Positions 14,791 to 27,427 of a stretch of 32,958 nucleotides of DNA are shown here, in pieces. The notes below the pieces were generated by a model. That model saw nothing but the letters and a program-made list of their open reading frames with translations. It was not told where the DNA came from and did not search any database. Positions within the stretch are counted from its first letter, which is position 1, and every line of letters begins with the position of its first letter. Origin of the DNA: Amphimedon queenslandica (lineage: Eukaryota; Porifera; Demospongiae; Haplosclerida; Niphatidae); contig NW_003546579.1 of the NCBI RefSeq assembly GCF_000090795.2, forward strand, positions 1 to 32,958, written 5' to 3'. The translations under genes were made by a program, and so were the position numbers.

Positions 14791-16487
14791 ATGGCGGATA
14801 AAGATAAGGTCGAGAAGAAGATAGAAGGAATAGCAAGAGCAGTTACTAAAGAGAAGAGCGAGCACGTCCTGATACTAGTAATATCTGGTCTATTGAAAGG
14901 AAAGGCGCTAATGAACTTCCAGCAAAAAGTTGAGGATATATTTCGCAAACTCTTCAAATTCGCCATTGTGCCGATCATAGACGAAAAGAAAGATTTTATA
15001 GTTGCAGCATTGAAAGAAGCGACGGAAAGGAAATATTATGATTCACTTTTCAATAATTTTACTGTTTTCTTTCTCTTCCTCACTCCTGTTTATGTTGAAG
15101 GCGATCGAAAGTACATTGTCTGCAAAGATGGACGTATCTCCATCAAAGATGACATCATCTCTCCTTTTAATACCAACTTCTCTCACAAAAATAAGGTTTT
15201 TCTATTTGATGGTTGCCTTGATGAGAGTCAATCCCCTCCTCGTGATTTAGTAACATCAGTTGAAGTTGAGTCTCTCGGTGTTACGGATACAAAATGGCTG
15301 CCAAAGAACGGGAACAACCTCATTGCGTTTTCACCTTTCACTGTCGTTCCAAAGGGCAAACCAGACAGCATTGGAAAATGGAGTCTTACTTTTATGGATA
15401 ATCTTGAAAAATACGTCCTACCGATTACTTTGATACTCGACAAGACGTGGGATGATCTTGCTCCACCCATTTCTGGTCCCCAGGAACCTCATTATGTCAG
15501 TTCAATGGAGCCAATACTCTTACACAGTGAGTCACTGAGTAGTGGGTTTTTAAAAATTAAAATGACTGTAACTTAAAAAATTGAAGTCGGAATCAGCTCA
15601 AACTTTCTACACAGCATAAGGACATCAATATGTATCAGAAAACACAATAAAAAGTGGAGGTCATTTTTTAGCCATTTTTTACAAAAAAGCATAGCCTTGG
15701 GTATTTTTCAGATTTTTGACGTTTTTTTAAATGGCTGTAACTTGAAAAATTAAAGTCGGAATCACCTCAAACTTTCTACACAGCATAAGGACATCAATAT
15801 GTATCAGAAAATGTAATAAAAATTTGGATTGATTTCGGAGCCATTTTTCAGAAAAAGGCATGGGCTATATAGCCTTGAGTATTTTTAAGAATTTTGATAT
15901 GTTTTCAAGATGACATACATGTAGATTATTTGAGTTTAAATTTTCCATGTGTGTATTCCTTTCTCTCTTTTTTAGAATACGATTTGATTGACTTCGAGAA
16001 TAGAAATTCAGGCCCACCAGGAAATGTCCCACCAGAAGAAAGTATGTCACTAGTTTGTTAATTAATGAACTATTATTACTTTATAATTAATGAACTATTA
16101 TTACTTTATTAATTTTTAGTTGAGGTTCCGAAGGATATTACTCTCATATATGATTGCAGACCCGACCAGAAAGATCTTATAAAAGCTCTCGAAAAACTTG
16201 GCAAAGCTGAAAAATCAGTATGGAGGGATAAATTTGGTGCTCGTTTTAAAGCTATAGATCCAGATCTTAATGTCTCATTCGCTACCAAATTTGAGTATTT
16301 GATTGAGAATATGTACAGCTGTGGCCTGCCTAAGAGCTGGCGCCAGGTTCTAGAGGTACTAGATCAGCACCTCCAGATAAAGGTTGATGAGGTGAAGGAT
16401 GGTAAGAAGGAGAAAGTACCTGTCTCTTATTTCGTAAAAGCATACATGACGGATAATTATGATACTTATATTGGCAGAAAGAAATAG
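14791..16487 (+). CDS. Caspase-like protein B, tandem paralogue of A; probable pseudoenzyme
   Basis: Exons 14791-15526, 15976-16041 and 16120-16487 give 389 residues. The order matches protein A: LILVISG, FLFLTPVYVEG, VFLFDGC (C142), LILDKTWDDL, HYVSSMEPILL, then a short linker and the shared C-terminal domain (ALEKLG, SVWRDKFGARF, TKFEYLIENMY, SWRQVLEVLD). The SGHGG of A, holding the candidate catalytic His, is replaced by TPVYV, while the Cys is kept. The protein is therefore probably not an active protease and may act as a regulator or decoy. The ATG chosen gives MADKDKVEKK; the upstream in-frame stretch has no ATG. Intron 1 holds two 177-bp-family repeats. It starts 154 bp after gene A on the same strand, a clear tandem duplication. 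Confidence 0.8.
15570..15895 (-). repeat. Two copies of the 177-bp repeat family in caspase-like B intron 1
   Basis: AAGTCGGAATCA recurs at about 15584 and 15753 (period about 169), with ACTTTCTACACAGCATAAGG and CCTTGGGTATTTTTCAGATT. Orientation on the plus strand is opposite to the WDR13 array. Confidence 0.88.
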
Positions 16488-16698
16488 TCATACTTTTGTG
16501 TGCTTTCAACTTTCATTTAGTCAAGTTTTTGCTATTCTGATAATGAAACTTGTAATGTTTTTTTGTGCAACCAATTTTTGAAAATAAAGTGATTTTTTTA
16601 CAGTAAAATCATCATCTTTTAACATTGTATGCTACATGATATTGAAGAGAGGGACTTATAAAGGACAGCTGGTCTTATGCTTCCTTTCCCTCTCTCTT
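16488..16698. terminator. Convergent 3' region of caspase-like B and STX18, with AATAAA
   Basis: Tail-to-tail gap of 211 bp. A plus-strand AATAAA polyadenylation signal lies at 16583-16588, about 95 bp after the caspase-like B stop. No other feature is seen. Confidence 0.65.
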
Positions 16699-18478
<1,780 letters not shown>

Positions 18479-18561
18479 CTTTATTTAGACCACACCCTGG
18501 TGTCCACCCACAAGTTATTAAACCAGGAGGTATCTCCCACGCTAAAAGGTGTGGCTCAAAA
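18479..18561. promoter_or_regulatory. Very short divergent promoter of STX18 and PHPT1
   Basis: Only 83 bp lie between the two start codons. It contains CCACACCC near 18488 and GGTGTGGC near 18548, the same box in opposite orientations, one close to each gene. KLF/Sp-type binding is inferred. Confidence 0.65.
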
Positions 18562-19206
18562 ATGGAGAAAGTCCCAGAGGTAGATATAGAGTCTGACGGG
18601 GTTTTCAAGTACATACTAGTGGAACTAACTGATAAAAAGAGCGGGAAAGTAAAGACTATAGTCAGGGGCTACGAATGGGCAGAATATCACGGTGAATAAT
18701 CTGATAATTTACTATTAGGAAGAGATTCTCTCTCTCCCTCTCTTTCTCTAGCTGACATTCTAGATAGGATTGCTCCTAGAGTTAGCGAGCTTGGTCTTGA
18801 GTACAAGTGTGTGGGCGGAGGACGAATCCGACATCAGAAATCGAAATCTATTCACGTTTATGGATACTCTGTGGTAAGAGGCGGCCCTTAGCAGCTGCTG
18901 TTTGAATTGTAATGTCACTAACCCATGACTGTGTGTGTATTATTTCAGTGAGGGATCTTTAAAGTGATGAATACATTTATTATAAACTTAAAATATGTTA
19001 AAATTAGCTGAACCGGCCCCCACTGCCCCCCAGGGCTCCAGTACATTATATGCATCCACAATTGAAAGTGAATGTAATGGAGACACAACATTTTTATCTT
19101 TTAGGATTTCGGTCAAGCTGATCACAAGATGACCATTGATATATTGAAGAGAAACTTCACGGATTATGAATCAGAAAATATTACTTTTTCTAATTCAGGT
19201 TATTAG
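18562..19206 (+). CDS. PHPT1: 14 kDa phosphohistidine phosphatase
   Basis: This small cytosolic enzyme removes phosphate from protein histidines. Exons 18562-18691, 18752-18873 and 19105-19206 give 117 residues (human 125). VPEVDIESDGVFKYILVEL, IVRGYEWAEYHADILD, GGGRIRHQ, IHVYGYSVDFGQADH and the ending SNSGY match the family in order. The catalytic histidine of the YHAD motif is H43. The first intron is 60 bp; the second (231 bp) carries a GCAGCTGC octamer 18 nt into the intron. Divergent from STX18. Confidence 0.95.
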
Positions 19207-19405
19207 AGTCGTGAACTTATTCCGACCGTAAAATATATAATCAGCTAATTTTTGTGTGTGACATTTTAAACAATTCATTTATTATAAAATTCTTTTTACA
19301 TTATCATTAAAAAGTTTAATTGAGGTTCAAAAATTATGATTATAGCGAGGCCACACCTCCAAACATTAAGCCACACCTACCAATTAAGAAGATATTACTG
19401 ATAGA
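19207..19405. other. Gap between PHPT1 and the GBP-like gene
   Basis: AT-rich 199 bp with two CCACACCT boxes (about 19354 and 19372) shortly before the GBP-like start codon. They may be promoter elements; no TATA box is evident. Confidence 0.5.
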
Positions 19406-22400
19406 ATGCCAGGTGAAGTTAGCTTTTATTTATTTATCTTTTGTTTATTTATTTATTTATTTATTTTAGTTCACAGGTCAATCTTTCTTTTATTTTTCGT
19501 TGCATTTTCCCTCGGAAAAGAGCTAAAAGTTCCCGCCCAAAACGCCACTGATCACGTGACCTCAGAGCCCGGTTCCCAACCTTCCTCATCAGTCTACGAT
19601 ACCTTTCAATCTCTACCAGAAGAGCCGATACAACTAGTCAGACCGGACCCAGATCACCACAAGCTCCTGGAAGTAGTTTCAGAAAATGTTCGTCATTTGC
19701 ATTACATCACGTCCTCCGTTGCCGTGGTAGCAGTGGTGGGGAAGTACCACTCCGGCAAGTCCTTCCTGTTGAACCAGCTGATGGGGAAAGGAGAGAGAGG
19801 GTTTAGCATCGGACCGACTGTACGACCGCAAACCATGGGAATATGGATGTGGGGAAAGGTGGGTGGAGTTTTATAAATAGGCGAAGTTTTGTATGATAAA
19901 TGGACTTGGTTTTATGCGTGGGCTATAAATAGACATTGATTTATTGTTGATTATTTTTGCAGCCTCTGGTTATGAAGAATAAAGACGAGGAGACAGTCGC
20001 CATTATATACCTGGATACCGAAGGTACTCTGTCCTGATCCTTCTTTAATCCTCTCCACAGGGTTTGCCGCTAGCAATATCTCTGAGGTTTATGATGCTAA
20101 GATATTTGCAGTTGCTACAATACTCAGCTCTTACCTCATTTATAACTCTGTCAAAGTAACTGATAATTAATAATAATTAATAATAATCTACTATATTAAT
20201 TTATATCTTCCATAGATTATTGATCAGGGTGATATTGACTATTTAGATCTCTTAGCAAGAAGAACAAGAGTAATAATAATAATAATGATAATAATAATGA
20301 TGATGATGATGACATATCTTCTTTTTTCTCCAGTTATTTGCTTTACGGTCTCAAATAACAAAGTCCAAATGGTTCGATGAGTTCAATCACGATTTGCTTC
20401 AATTCCCTCCGCTAGTTTGGGTATGTGCTTCACTAACACTGCGTTAACATTGTGTCAACTTTACATTGACATTGTATTGGATCACGCGTTAAAATTGCAT
20501 TATTATTATTACTATAATTATTACATTGCAGGTGGTTCAGGATTTCGTACAGAGCACTGAGGGGGAGGAGTCACCACAAAGATGGCTCCACAAGATAATG
20601 TCCACCAGTAGCCGAGAGACTGAGGAACACAACATTAATTTGCTGAGTAGGAGAACGTTATTTTATATTAATTTTTATTATTTTAAAGGTATGTTTGAAT
20701 CTGTTGATTGCCACACCCTCTTTCTCCCTGCTACTAAAAAGTCGTTGCTCCAGGATCTTTCGCAGGTGAGCAGGTGTGGTTTGTTGCTAGGTAACAGGCT
20801 CCGCCCATATGCAGGCGAAAGAGGAGGACCTGACGGAGGAGTACAAGGAGGAGAGGGACAGCCTACTCAAATTGATTAATTTGAATTTGAAACCGAAGAT
20901 AAAGAACGGTAATAACAAATTAAAATAAAATAATACTATAAATTATTTTTATATGTTACTTATTAAATATAAAATATGTAATTATTTTTAAAGGTAAATC
21001 AATCACTGGTCCAGAGTTAGCGTCCCTGCTTGAGATATTGGTAGCAGCTGCTAATAAAGGATCATTAGCTGAAGTATATATATATTCATCAAGTGATGAG
21101 TCACATGACTTGTTGGCCCTTAGGTCCCCAGCAGGTGGAACGCGTTCTTGGAGCAAATGCATTTGAATTCAGTTAACGACTGTATTCTGTTTTATGAGTC
21201 CGAGGTGAACGTGTTGCTAAGGAAACATAATTACGGTACATGTATTTTAATTTTGTACTTTTAAATGTTTTTTTTGTTTTTGCAGGTGCTGTAAATGCTA
21301 CCGAACTGGCTGTAAGATTAATTAATTAATTGATTTTAATTAATTATTATTCATAGTCCTGGCATGATAGATGTTTGAAGAAAGCTCAAGAATTATTAGA
21401 CAAGTTATTATTAGGGTAATAACTAGTAATAACTAGTAATTAAGAATCAATTAATAATAATTATTACTTAATAGTTTAATGAACACAACACTCAAAGGAC
21501 AGGAGAGGCTCTTAAAAGCAGCTGGAGAAAAATTTGAAAAGATAGAGGACATGAACGAGAAGAAAATAGAACTGAGATGTAGCGAGGTCCAGCGTCAGAC
21601 AGAAGTAACAAAGAACCTTTCGATTTTTAAACATTTTTCTGCAGCTGAAAGTTGAAGCTTCTCTGGATAGTTTGAGTTTCCCGATAAAAGGGAAAGACTT
21701 ACAACTAATATTGGACAAGAAGAAGGAGATTCATATTGAGATATACAAGTAGACATTAACAATTATCATTTAGTAACTGCCCCTCTCACTTTCTCTCAGG
21801 GAAGAAGTTCACTCACTTTCTGACCATTCCTCTTACCAGAGACACTTGAACCAGCTGCTTGTATGTCCGCCATTTTTTATTTCTTTTTTTATTAATTATC
21901 TTCCTAAGGTTGGGATTGAGAGGATTTTTAATGGAGTGAAGCTGAAGAATTCTGAAGCAATGGAAGTCATTTTAAAAGCTGCCATAGTTACTGCAATAAG
22001 TAATGCCACATATAAAGGACACCTCTGTTTAGCAGACGATCCTTCTCTTTCCTCTCTAGATAAATTTAAAGAATCATCATTAAACATTAATGATATTCCA
22101 AGAACCAGTACTGGCCTACAGTCGGTCATTGGTACTTCAGAAGCAGCTGCTGATCAAGTAGGCTATAGCTGGCAGCTGCTATGCATTTAAAATCACCCTG
22201 CATTTTCTGATACATATTGATGTCCTTATGCTGTGTAGAAAGTTTGAGCTGATTCCGACTTAAATTTTTCAAGTTACGGCCATTTTAAGAAAATGCCAAA
22301 ATCTGAAAAGTACCCAAGGCTATAGTCCATGGTTTTTTCCAAAAAATGGCTAAAAAATGACCCCAAATTTTTATTACATTTTCTGTTACATATTGATGTC

Positions 22401-23937
22401 CTTATGCTGTGTAGAAAGTTTGAGCTGATTCCGACTTCAATTTTTCAAGTTATGGCCATTTTAAGAGAATGTCAAAAATCTGAAAAATACCCAAGGCTAT
22501 AGTCCATGGTTTTTTCCAAAAAATGGCTAAAAAATGACCCCAAATTTTTATTACATTTTCTGTTACATATTGATGTCCTTATACTGTGTAGAAAGTTTGA
22601 GCTGATTCCGACTTCAATTTTTCAAGTTACGGCCATTTTAAGAAAATGCCAAAATTCACTGGTCTATACATTAGTGTACATTATGATTTTATTTTATTAT
22701 TTTTATTTTTTTATTTTTATTAGATTTTTAAAGAAGAGAGTGAAATGGCAAGTGGAGAAGAAGTGTATGCAGCCTACCAGGGATACTATAAAGTATTGCA
22801 GTTCCCGTGTATTAACTGTGTATTATTAATCATTTTATATGGGTCTCTATGGCATATAGTCTGAGCTCTCAAAAGCTGTCGAACATTTAAGAGAAGAAAA
22901 TGAAGTTTTAGTCGGAAAAACTTGCAGAGAAAAAGTAGAGAGAGAGGGGAGAGAATTTAATAATTTAATTATATTAATAGGGGGCGGAGCTCATTGGTTT
23001 ATTTACTGAAGCAACGAGCCCAAAAAGATTATCATTTCCTGTCAATGAGTCATACTTGGAACAGAGGTAATATACTAGAGTATACTGGAATATACTATGT
23101 TATACTGAAATATACTAGAATATACGGAATGGTATACTGAGATTTACTGATTTTTACAGGTTAAAGGAAGAGAAAGATAATGTCTTTGAATCTTACAATG
23201 CAGCAATGGTGTGACAATTTTTATTATTTTTTAAATAAAATTTAAAAATTTTTTATATTTTTAGGCTAATTTTGAAGATATGCAAATTTTTGTGACCGTC
23301 AAAAGAGAGATATCAGTTAGTGAAATTATTATTTTTATTATTAAAAGTAATTTTGATTTATTTTAGAATAAAATGGAGGAGATATCAGCTCAGAGACAAG
23401 ATCAGAATTACCAAGCTTACATTAAAGAAGTAATTTTTATGATAATTGTTAAAAAAAAATTTAAATCCAATCTTGATTGGAATCAACTCAAACTTTTTAT
23501 GCAACATAAGAACATGTATATGTATCAGATAAAAGTTTCATCATCATCATCATTGTCATTATTATTATTATCATTAGGTTGAAATCCCATTGAAGACAGC
23601 TAAGAAACTAATTAAACTCTCGTCTGACAAATACGACACTGTTTTCTCCCTCAGACAACACGTAATACAACACACTCACACCAGCTGCTGTATATTAACA
23701 GAGTATCCTACTTCCCTCTCTTAGATGGAGCAGGTGTGTCTTTTAAACCTGGACGAGGGTAAAGCCAGTAATTGGCCCCGCCCACTTAAACTCAGTATAA
23801 TTAATCGTTATATTAATAACGAGAAAGATCTTCGGGACTTGTTGGTGTCGAAGGAAGGGGTGTGGTCAAGTATAAAGGGTTTTATTCAGTGGCTGTATTC
23901 GTTTATAGACGTTTTAATTAATGGACCAGAGCTATAA
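19406..23937 (+). CDS. Guanylate-binding-protein-like large GTPase
   Basis: Twenty-five exons: 19406-19412, 19470-19858, 19963-20023, 20061-20155, 20216-20269, 20334-20420, 20532-20646, 20689-20765, 20815-20908, 20994-21073, 21124-21235, 21286-21311, 21357-21415, 21475-21604, 21645-21748, 21800-21860, 21909-22157, 22724-22792, 22860-22934, 22981-23066, 23160-23208, 23265-23315, 23367-23429, 23578-23661, 23725-23937; about 829 residues (human GBP1 592). The G domain shows P-loop GKYHSGKS (93-100), GPTVRPQTMGIWMWG, LDTEG (149-153) and VVQD (232-235) where GBPs have TLRD. SITGPELASLLEILV matches the GBP segment after the G domain; a long helical C-terminus follows. The N-terminus VHRSIFLLFFVAFSLG looks like a signal sequence or anchor, unusual for GBPs. 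GBPs are interferon-type immune GTPases in vertebrates; a role here is inferred. Confidence 0.87.
22196..22660 (+). repeat. About 2.6 copies of the 177-bp repeat family in GBP-like intron 17
   Basis: ATTGATGTCCTTATGCTGTG and variants recur three times at a period of about 177 bp, with TACCCAAGGCTATAGTCCAT between. Same orientation as the WDR13 array. It makes this the largest intron (566 bp) of the gene. Confidence 0.9.
23071..23145. repeat. TATACTGGAATA-type short repeat in GBP-like intron 20
   Basis: Irregular repeats of TATACTAGAGTATACTGGAA and similar units, like those in STX18 intron 6. Confidence 0.75.
23455..23545 (-). repeat. Diverged fragment of the 177-bp family in GBP-like intron 23
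   Basis: TTGGAATCAACTCAAACTTT and ATGTATATGTATCAGATAAA are recognisable but degraded versions of the reverse-complement unit. Confidence 0.65.
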
Positions 23938-24350
23938 TAATATAATTATTAATAATTATTTATTATTTTTATTCTCTCTCTCTCTCTCCTCTGTATGATA
24001 AGGCTCTAATTATCACATTAAATCATTAAAAATCTTGTTATTATTTGAATTTTTTGATGAATGATGATACACTGAAATCGAAGTTGATGTAACCCTCGTA
24101 AAAATTAGAAGAATTTTGAGCCTTTTCTAAAAACATTTCACCAATTTTTATGTTTATCATTTCTTCTTATTGCCATAAACAAAATAGCTGACATTAGTCT
24201 TCTCGAGAAATGAAAAACAATAACCAAACTTCATCAAAATGGCTCAAAATTGATCAACAACACAACATCAGCAATAAAAGAGGAGGAGCTGTCACCAGTG
24301 ACCAATCTATACAACAACTATAGCCTTTCTTCTTCACAATAGCCTAGGTC
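23938..24350. other. Gap between the GBP-like gene and the alpha-arrestin gene
   Basis: AT-rich 413 bp with a short CT run near 23973. It must hold the GBP-like 3' end and the arrestin promoter. I see no coding signal, no clear TATA and no convincing motif. Confidence 0.5.
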
Positions 24351-25496
24351 ATGTCTACCGTTCAAACTGAAGGAGTAGAACTTTCCATTGCTCTCTCTCA
24401 GCAGCCGCAAGGAGTCTTGTACACTCCAACCTCAGAGGTTGCCGGCGAGGTCCTCCTGTCCATCAGAGAAGGCAGTCAAGATCTGAAGTACAAGCGAGTC
24501 ACTGTAGCAGTCCTTGGTAAGGTAGATGTGTATTTCTCTGTCCCTCAGAGCGGAGGGGGACGAGATGGCAGGCATTTTACCGAGTCTAATACTTTTTTCA
24601 AAAAGGTGTTAACTCTTTGGGAAGAAGGACAAAGCACCACTAGTATTAATGCCAGTGGTAGCTATGTCTTTCCTTTTTCTCTCTCCTTGCAATCTGAGCC
24701 TAATGCTTCTCTTCCTTCAAGTTTAGATTGTAGAGATGCAAAAATACGTTACAACATTGAAGCAAAGTTAATACGTAACGATACCAGCGAGATAGAATCA
24801 GCCTCTTGCTTCAAGAGGATTGAGATTCAAAGTAACGTCGACATCAATAGAGGAGAACTTCTCTCCCCTCGATCAGCTCAAAAAGAAATCATGGCGGGTT
24901 GTATAAGTAGAGATAACGTAACGGTGACGTCTACTATAGCAAGGACAGGTTACTGTAGGGTTGCTGATGAAATACCTGTTCAAGTCATAGTCGAACCTGG
25001 ACGTGGGACGCAGCTGCAGTTTATATCGACTGCTCTTATTCAAAGGATAACCTGCTACGCTCAAGGGCAGCCGTCAATCCTTGAAAGGCTTGTCCATAGC
25101 AACGCTAATACTCAAATGCCAAGAAAAGGAATTTCCTTTACTTGGAATGTTCCTCGTTTCACGATTCCTGACCAGCTGGAACTCTCACTCGATAACTTTT
25201 CTTATGTACACATTGGGTATTTCATACGCGTGGAGTTTGGAGCTAAATGCATCAAAGCACAGTGGATTGATCTACCAATAGTGATTGGTAATGTTCCTTT
25301 GAGCAGTGCTAACAGCAGCAGGTTGTCATCAATGGAAGTGTCTCGTACTACCAGTGGAGGAGGAGGGTATAGACCAGTCTCTGGGTTAATAAGAAGCTCT
25401 GGGTATAACCCACCTGTGATACCAGCAGCAGCTGCTAAGGAGAAGGAGGAGAGAGAGGAGGAAAGCAACGAGTACTCAAGACTTATACATAAGTAG
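24351..25496 (+). CDS. Alpha-arrestin (arrestin domain-containing protein), intronless
   Basis: A single open frame of 381 residues. The N-terminal arrestin fold shows GEVLLSIREG, YKRVTVAVLGKVDVYF and the family hallmark YVFPFSLSLQSEPNASLPSS followed by KIRYNIEAKL. The C-terminal fold begins around residue 180 and includes ADEIPVQVIVEPGRG and YFIRVEF. Alpha-arrestins are cytoplasmic adaptors in membrane-protein sorting and ubiquitination. The C-terminal tail is Ser/Gly-rich then charged and has no PPxY motif, the usual docking site for NEDD4-type ligases. It is the only clear multi-domain gene here without an intron, which suggests retroposition, though I see no poly-A trace. Confidence 0.87.
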   Translation: MSTVQTEGVELSIALSQQPQGVLYTPTSEVAGEVLLSIREGSQDLKYKRVTVAVLGKVDVYFSVPQSGGGRDGRHFTESNTFFKKVLTLWEEGQSTTSINASGSYVFPFSLSLQSEPNASLPSSLDCRDAKIRYNIEAKLIRNDTSEIESASCFKRIEIQSNVDINRGELLSPRSAQKEIMAGCISRDNVTVTSTIARTGYCRVADEIPVQVIVEPGRGTQLQFISTALIQRITCYAQGQPSILERLVHSNANTQMPRKGISFTWNVPRFTIPDQLELSLDNFSYVHIGYFIRVEFGAKCIKAQWIDLPIVIGNVPLSSANSSRLSSMEVSRTTSGGGGYRPVSGLIRSSGYNPPVIPAAAAKEKEEREEESNEYSRLIHK

Positions 25497-25803
25497 ATAG
25501 ATAGTGACTGGAGATTTGATTTTATTGCTTTTGTGTGTGCGTGAGAGTGTGAGATTTTCGTTTTGTAATTTAATATAATATTAATCATTTTAATGCAATT
25601 TAAAATTGTTTATGGAAAGTTGTTTTGAGCTCAATTCAATTGATAATGTTAACTTCTTGTCTTGAACTCTAGATTAATTAATTTTATTGCAAGCCCCGCC
25701 TTTTAACTAACTTTTAATAACTACACTGAGCATGCGTAGTGGCCCGTCAACGTGCTATTGTGTTGTTTACTTTCTTATTAAAGCCCACCTCATTTCATGA
25801 CTA
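25497..25803. other. Gap between alpha-arrestin and the C19orf44-like gene
   Basis: AT-rich 3' sequence, then a likely promoter with a CCCCGCC box near 25694 and an imperfect NRF-1-like TGAGCATGCGTA near 25727 (two mismatches). No gene is seen. Confidence 0.5.
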
Positions 25804-27312
25804 ATGGCAGCAAATTACTCTTCAAAAAGGCCCTCCAGAGGAGAAGGAGGACACGAACTAAGCTTCTACCTTAAAAATACAAGAGAGCTCATTAAAACTG
25901 GGGGCGTGGGAGGAGTGTCAAGCCACGCCCACTTTAAAGGAAATGAATGGACCAAAAAGAAAGAAGAAACTCTCAGTAAAGAAGAGCTTCTGTCAGACAA
26001 AGAGGAGACTACGTTATCAAGCGAATCAAACTCTGGATCACTGATTGAATATAATAAGCGGCGAACATTGTTGAACCACACCCACCTAGAGACTGTGAGT
26101 GGGCGTGATCGGAGCATGACTTCCGAAAATGTAGAATCATGGATGGAGTCATCGTCTGACGAAGAAGAGAATTCGTTACTAAAGAACGTTCAATTTCAAG
26201 TTAGTGATGAGGAGAGTGACCGATCAGCAGATGATGGTAGGCGGGGTTTAGAGGCGGGGTCTATTGTGCTAACGATTAATGACCTGATGTCTGAGGATGA
26301 AAATGGAAAAAACACTAAAATGAATTTCAAGATGGAATCTGATGTGTCACTTGCATCTAAAAATAGCACAGATGAATACGAGGAAGAGTCTATTTATAGT
26401 AACACCCAAACTGTCACTGATAGGGAGGAGGAAGAGTCAATTAAAACTGACAATGGAGACCTATTGGCAGATTACAGCTCTGACGATTTTGAAGAAGATG
26501 ATGACGATGAAACTTTAGTTGGTTCTTCTTCAAATTTAGATGCAAGTACACGCCCACATTCATTACCACGGCAACCCGATACTCTTAAAAACATTGGCAC
26601 ACAGACAGACGGTGAGAGAGAGGTAGAAGAGAAGACGTCTTTCCTGTTGCCTCCGGTTGATGGAGGACATTTAAACACGACACCATTGCTCCCTCATATT
26701 GTAAGACCAGAAGCATTAGAAGGTATGTCTATCCTATTTCTTTCTCTAGCCCGTTACTTTCGCAAATTTATTAAAAATGAATTTAAAAAGAATTGTTTGT
26801 TCATTCGCACATTTATATCACCCTTAATGGTTTTGCTAAGCTTTTGCATGCTGATTCGCGAAAAACTGTAAAAGTTTTAAAGTAAAGCATCTTTCTTTCT
26901 CTTTCCTCATCATGACTTTCTTTAACATGAAACAGTCCTGGCTGGTTATTCTCCTGCACTGCTGGCCATTAAAGACCTCACTAACTCGCAGCTGGCTCTA
27001 ACAAGACATTTCATTGCTAGAGCACAGTGTCTCTCTGACTCAATACTGACCTCAACTCAACCTGACCATCAGTACGTTACACTGGATGGGACTCAAGAGG
27101 TAAATAATATCTTCACTATTTGTACTAATTGTCATGAATTTTGGCCAGGGACTTTTGCCCATATAAAGTGTACATGTCACTATAAAAGTTTAATGGATGA
27201 TCAGTTAAATTTTAAATTATTTTTATAGTACATAAAAGCACATAAGCCCAAGGTCCTGTCCTACAGCGAAGCTTTGGAACGCGTTAAAAGGAAGGAGAGA
27301 CAACAGAATTGA
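25804..27312 (+). CDS. Largely disordered protein, possibly C19orf44/DUF4614 family
   Basis: Exons 25804-26722, 26936-27099 and 27229-27312 give 388 residues. The first 300 residues are charged, Ser/Glu/Asp-rich and probably disordered (SSDDFEEDDDDETLVGSSSN). The last 90 form a compact segment: LAIKDLTNSQLALTRHFIAR, then HQYVTLDGTQEYIKAHKPKV and LSYSEALERVKRKER. That ending resembles my recollection of the C-terminal domain of vertebrate C19orf44 (DUF4614), whose function I do not know; the assignment is tentative. The disordered region carries several GC-box motifs in coding sequence (25904-25932, 26077-26108, 26237-26262), unlike normal coding sequence. Convergent with ADK across 162 bp. 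Confidence 0.75.
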
Positions 27313-27427
27313 ATTCTTTTCTAAATTTTTTATTAATAAATAATATTTATTTAGATCAGCAATGATTATTTTTAGCACAAACCAATTGAAATTATAATAA
27401 ATTAATAATAATAAAAGTACACAATTC

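Noticed and set aside
22506..22829. 107-residue open frame in the GBP-like gene
   Set aside because: It reads through the 177-bp repeat in intron 17 and is in the wrong frame for the flanking exons.
25202..25588. 128-residue minus-strand open frame opposite the alpha-arrestin gene
   Set aside because: It is a shadow frame of a well-supported arrestin coding sequence, with no homology of its own.
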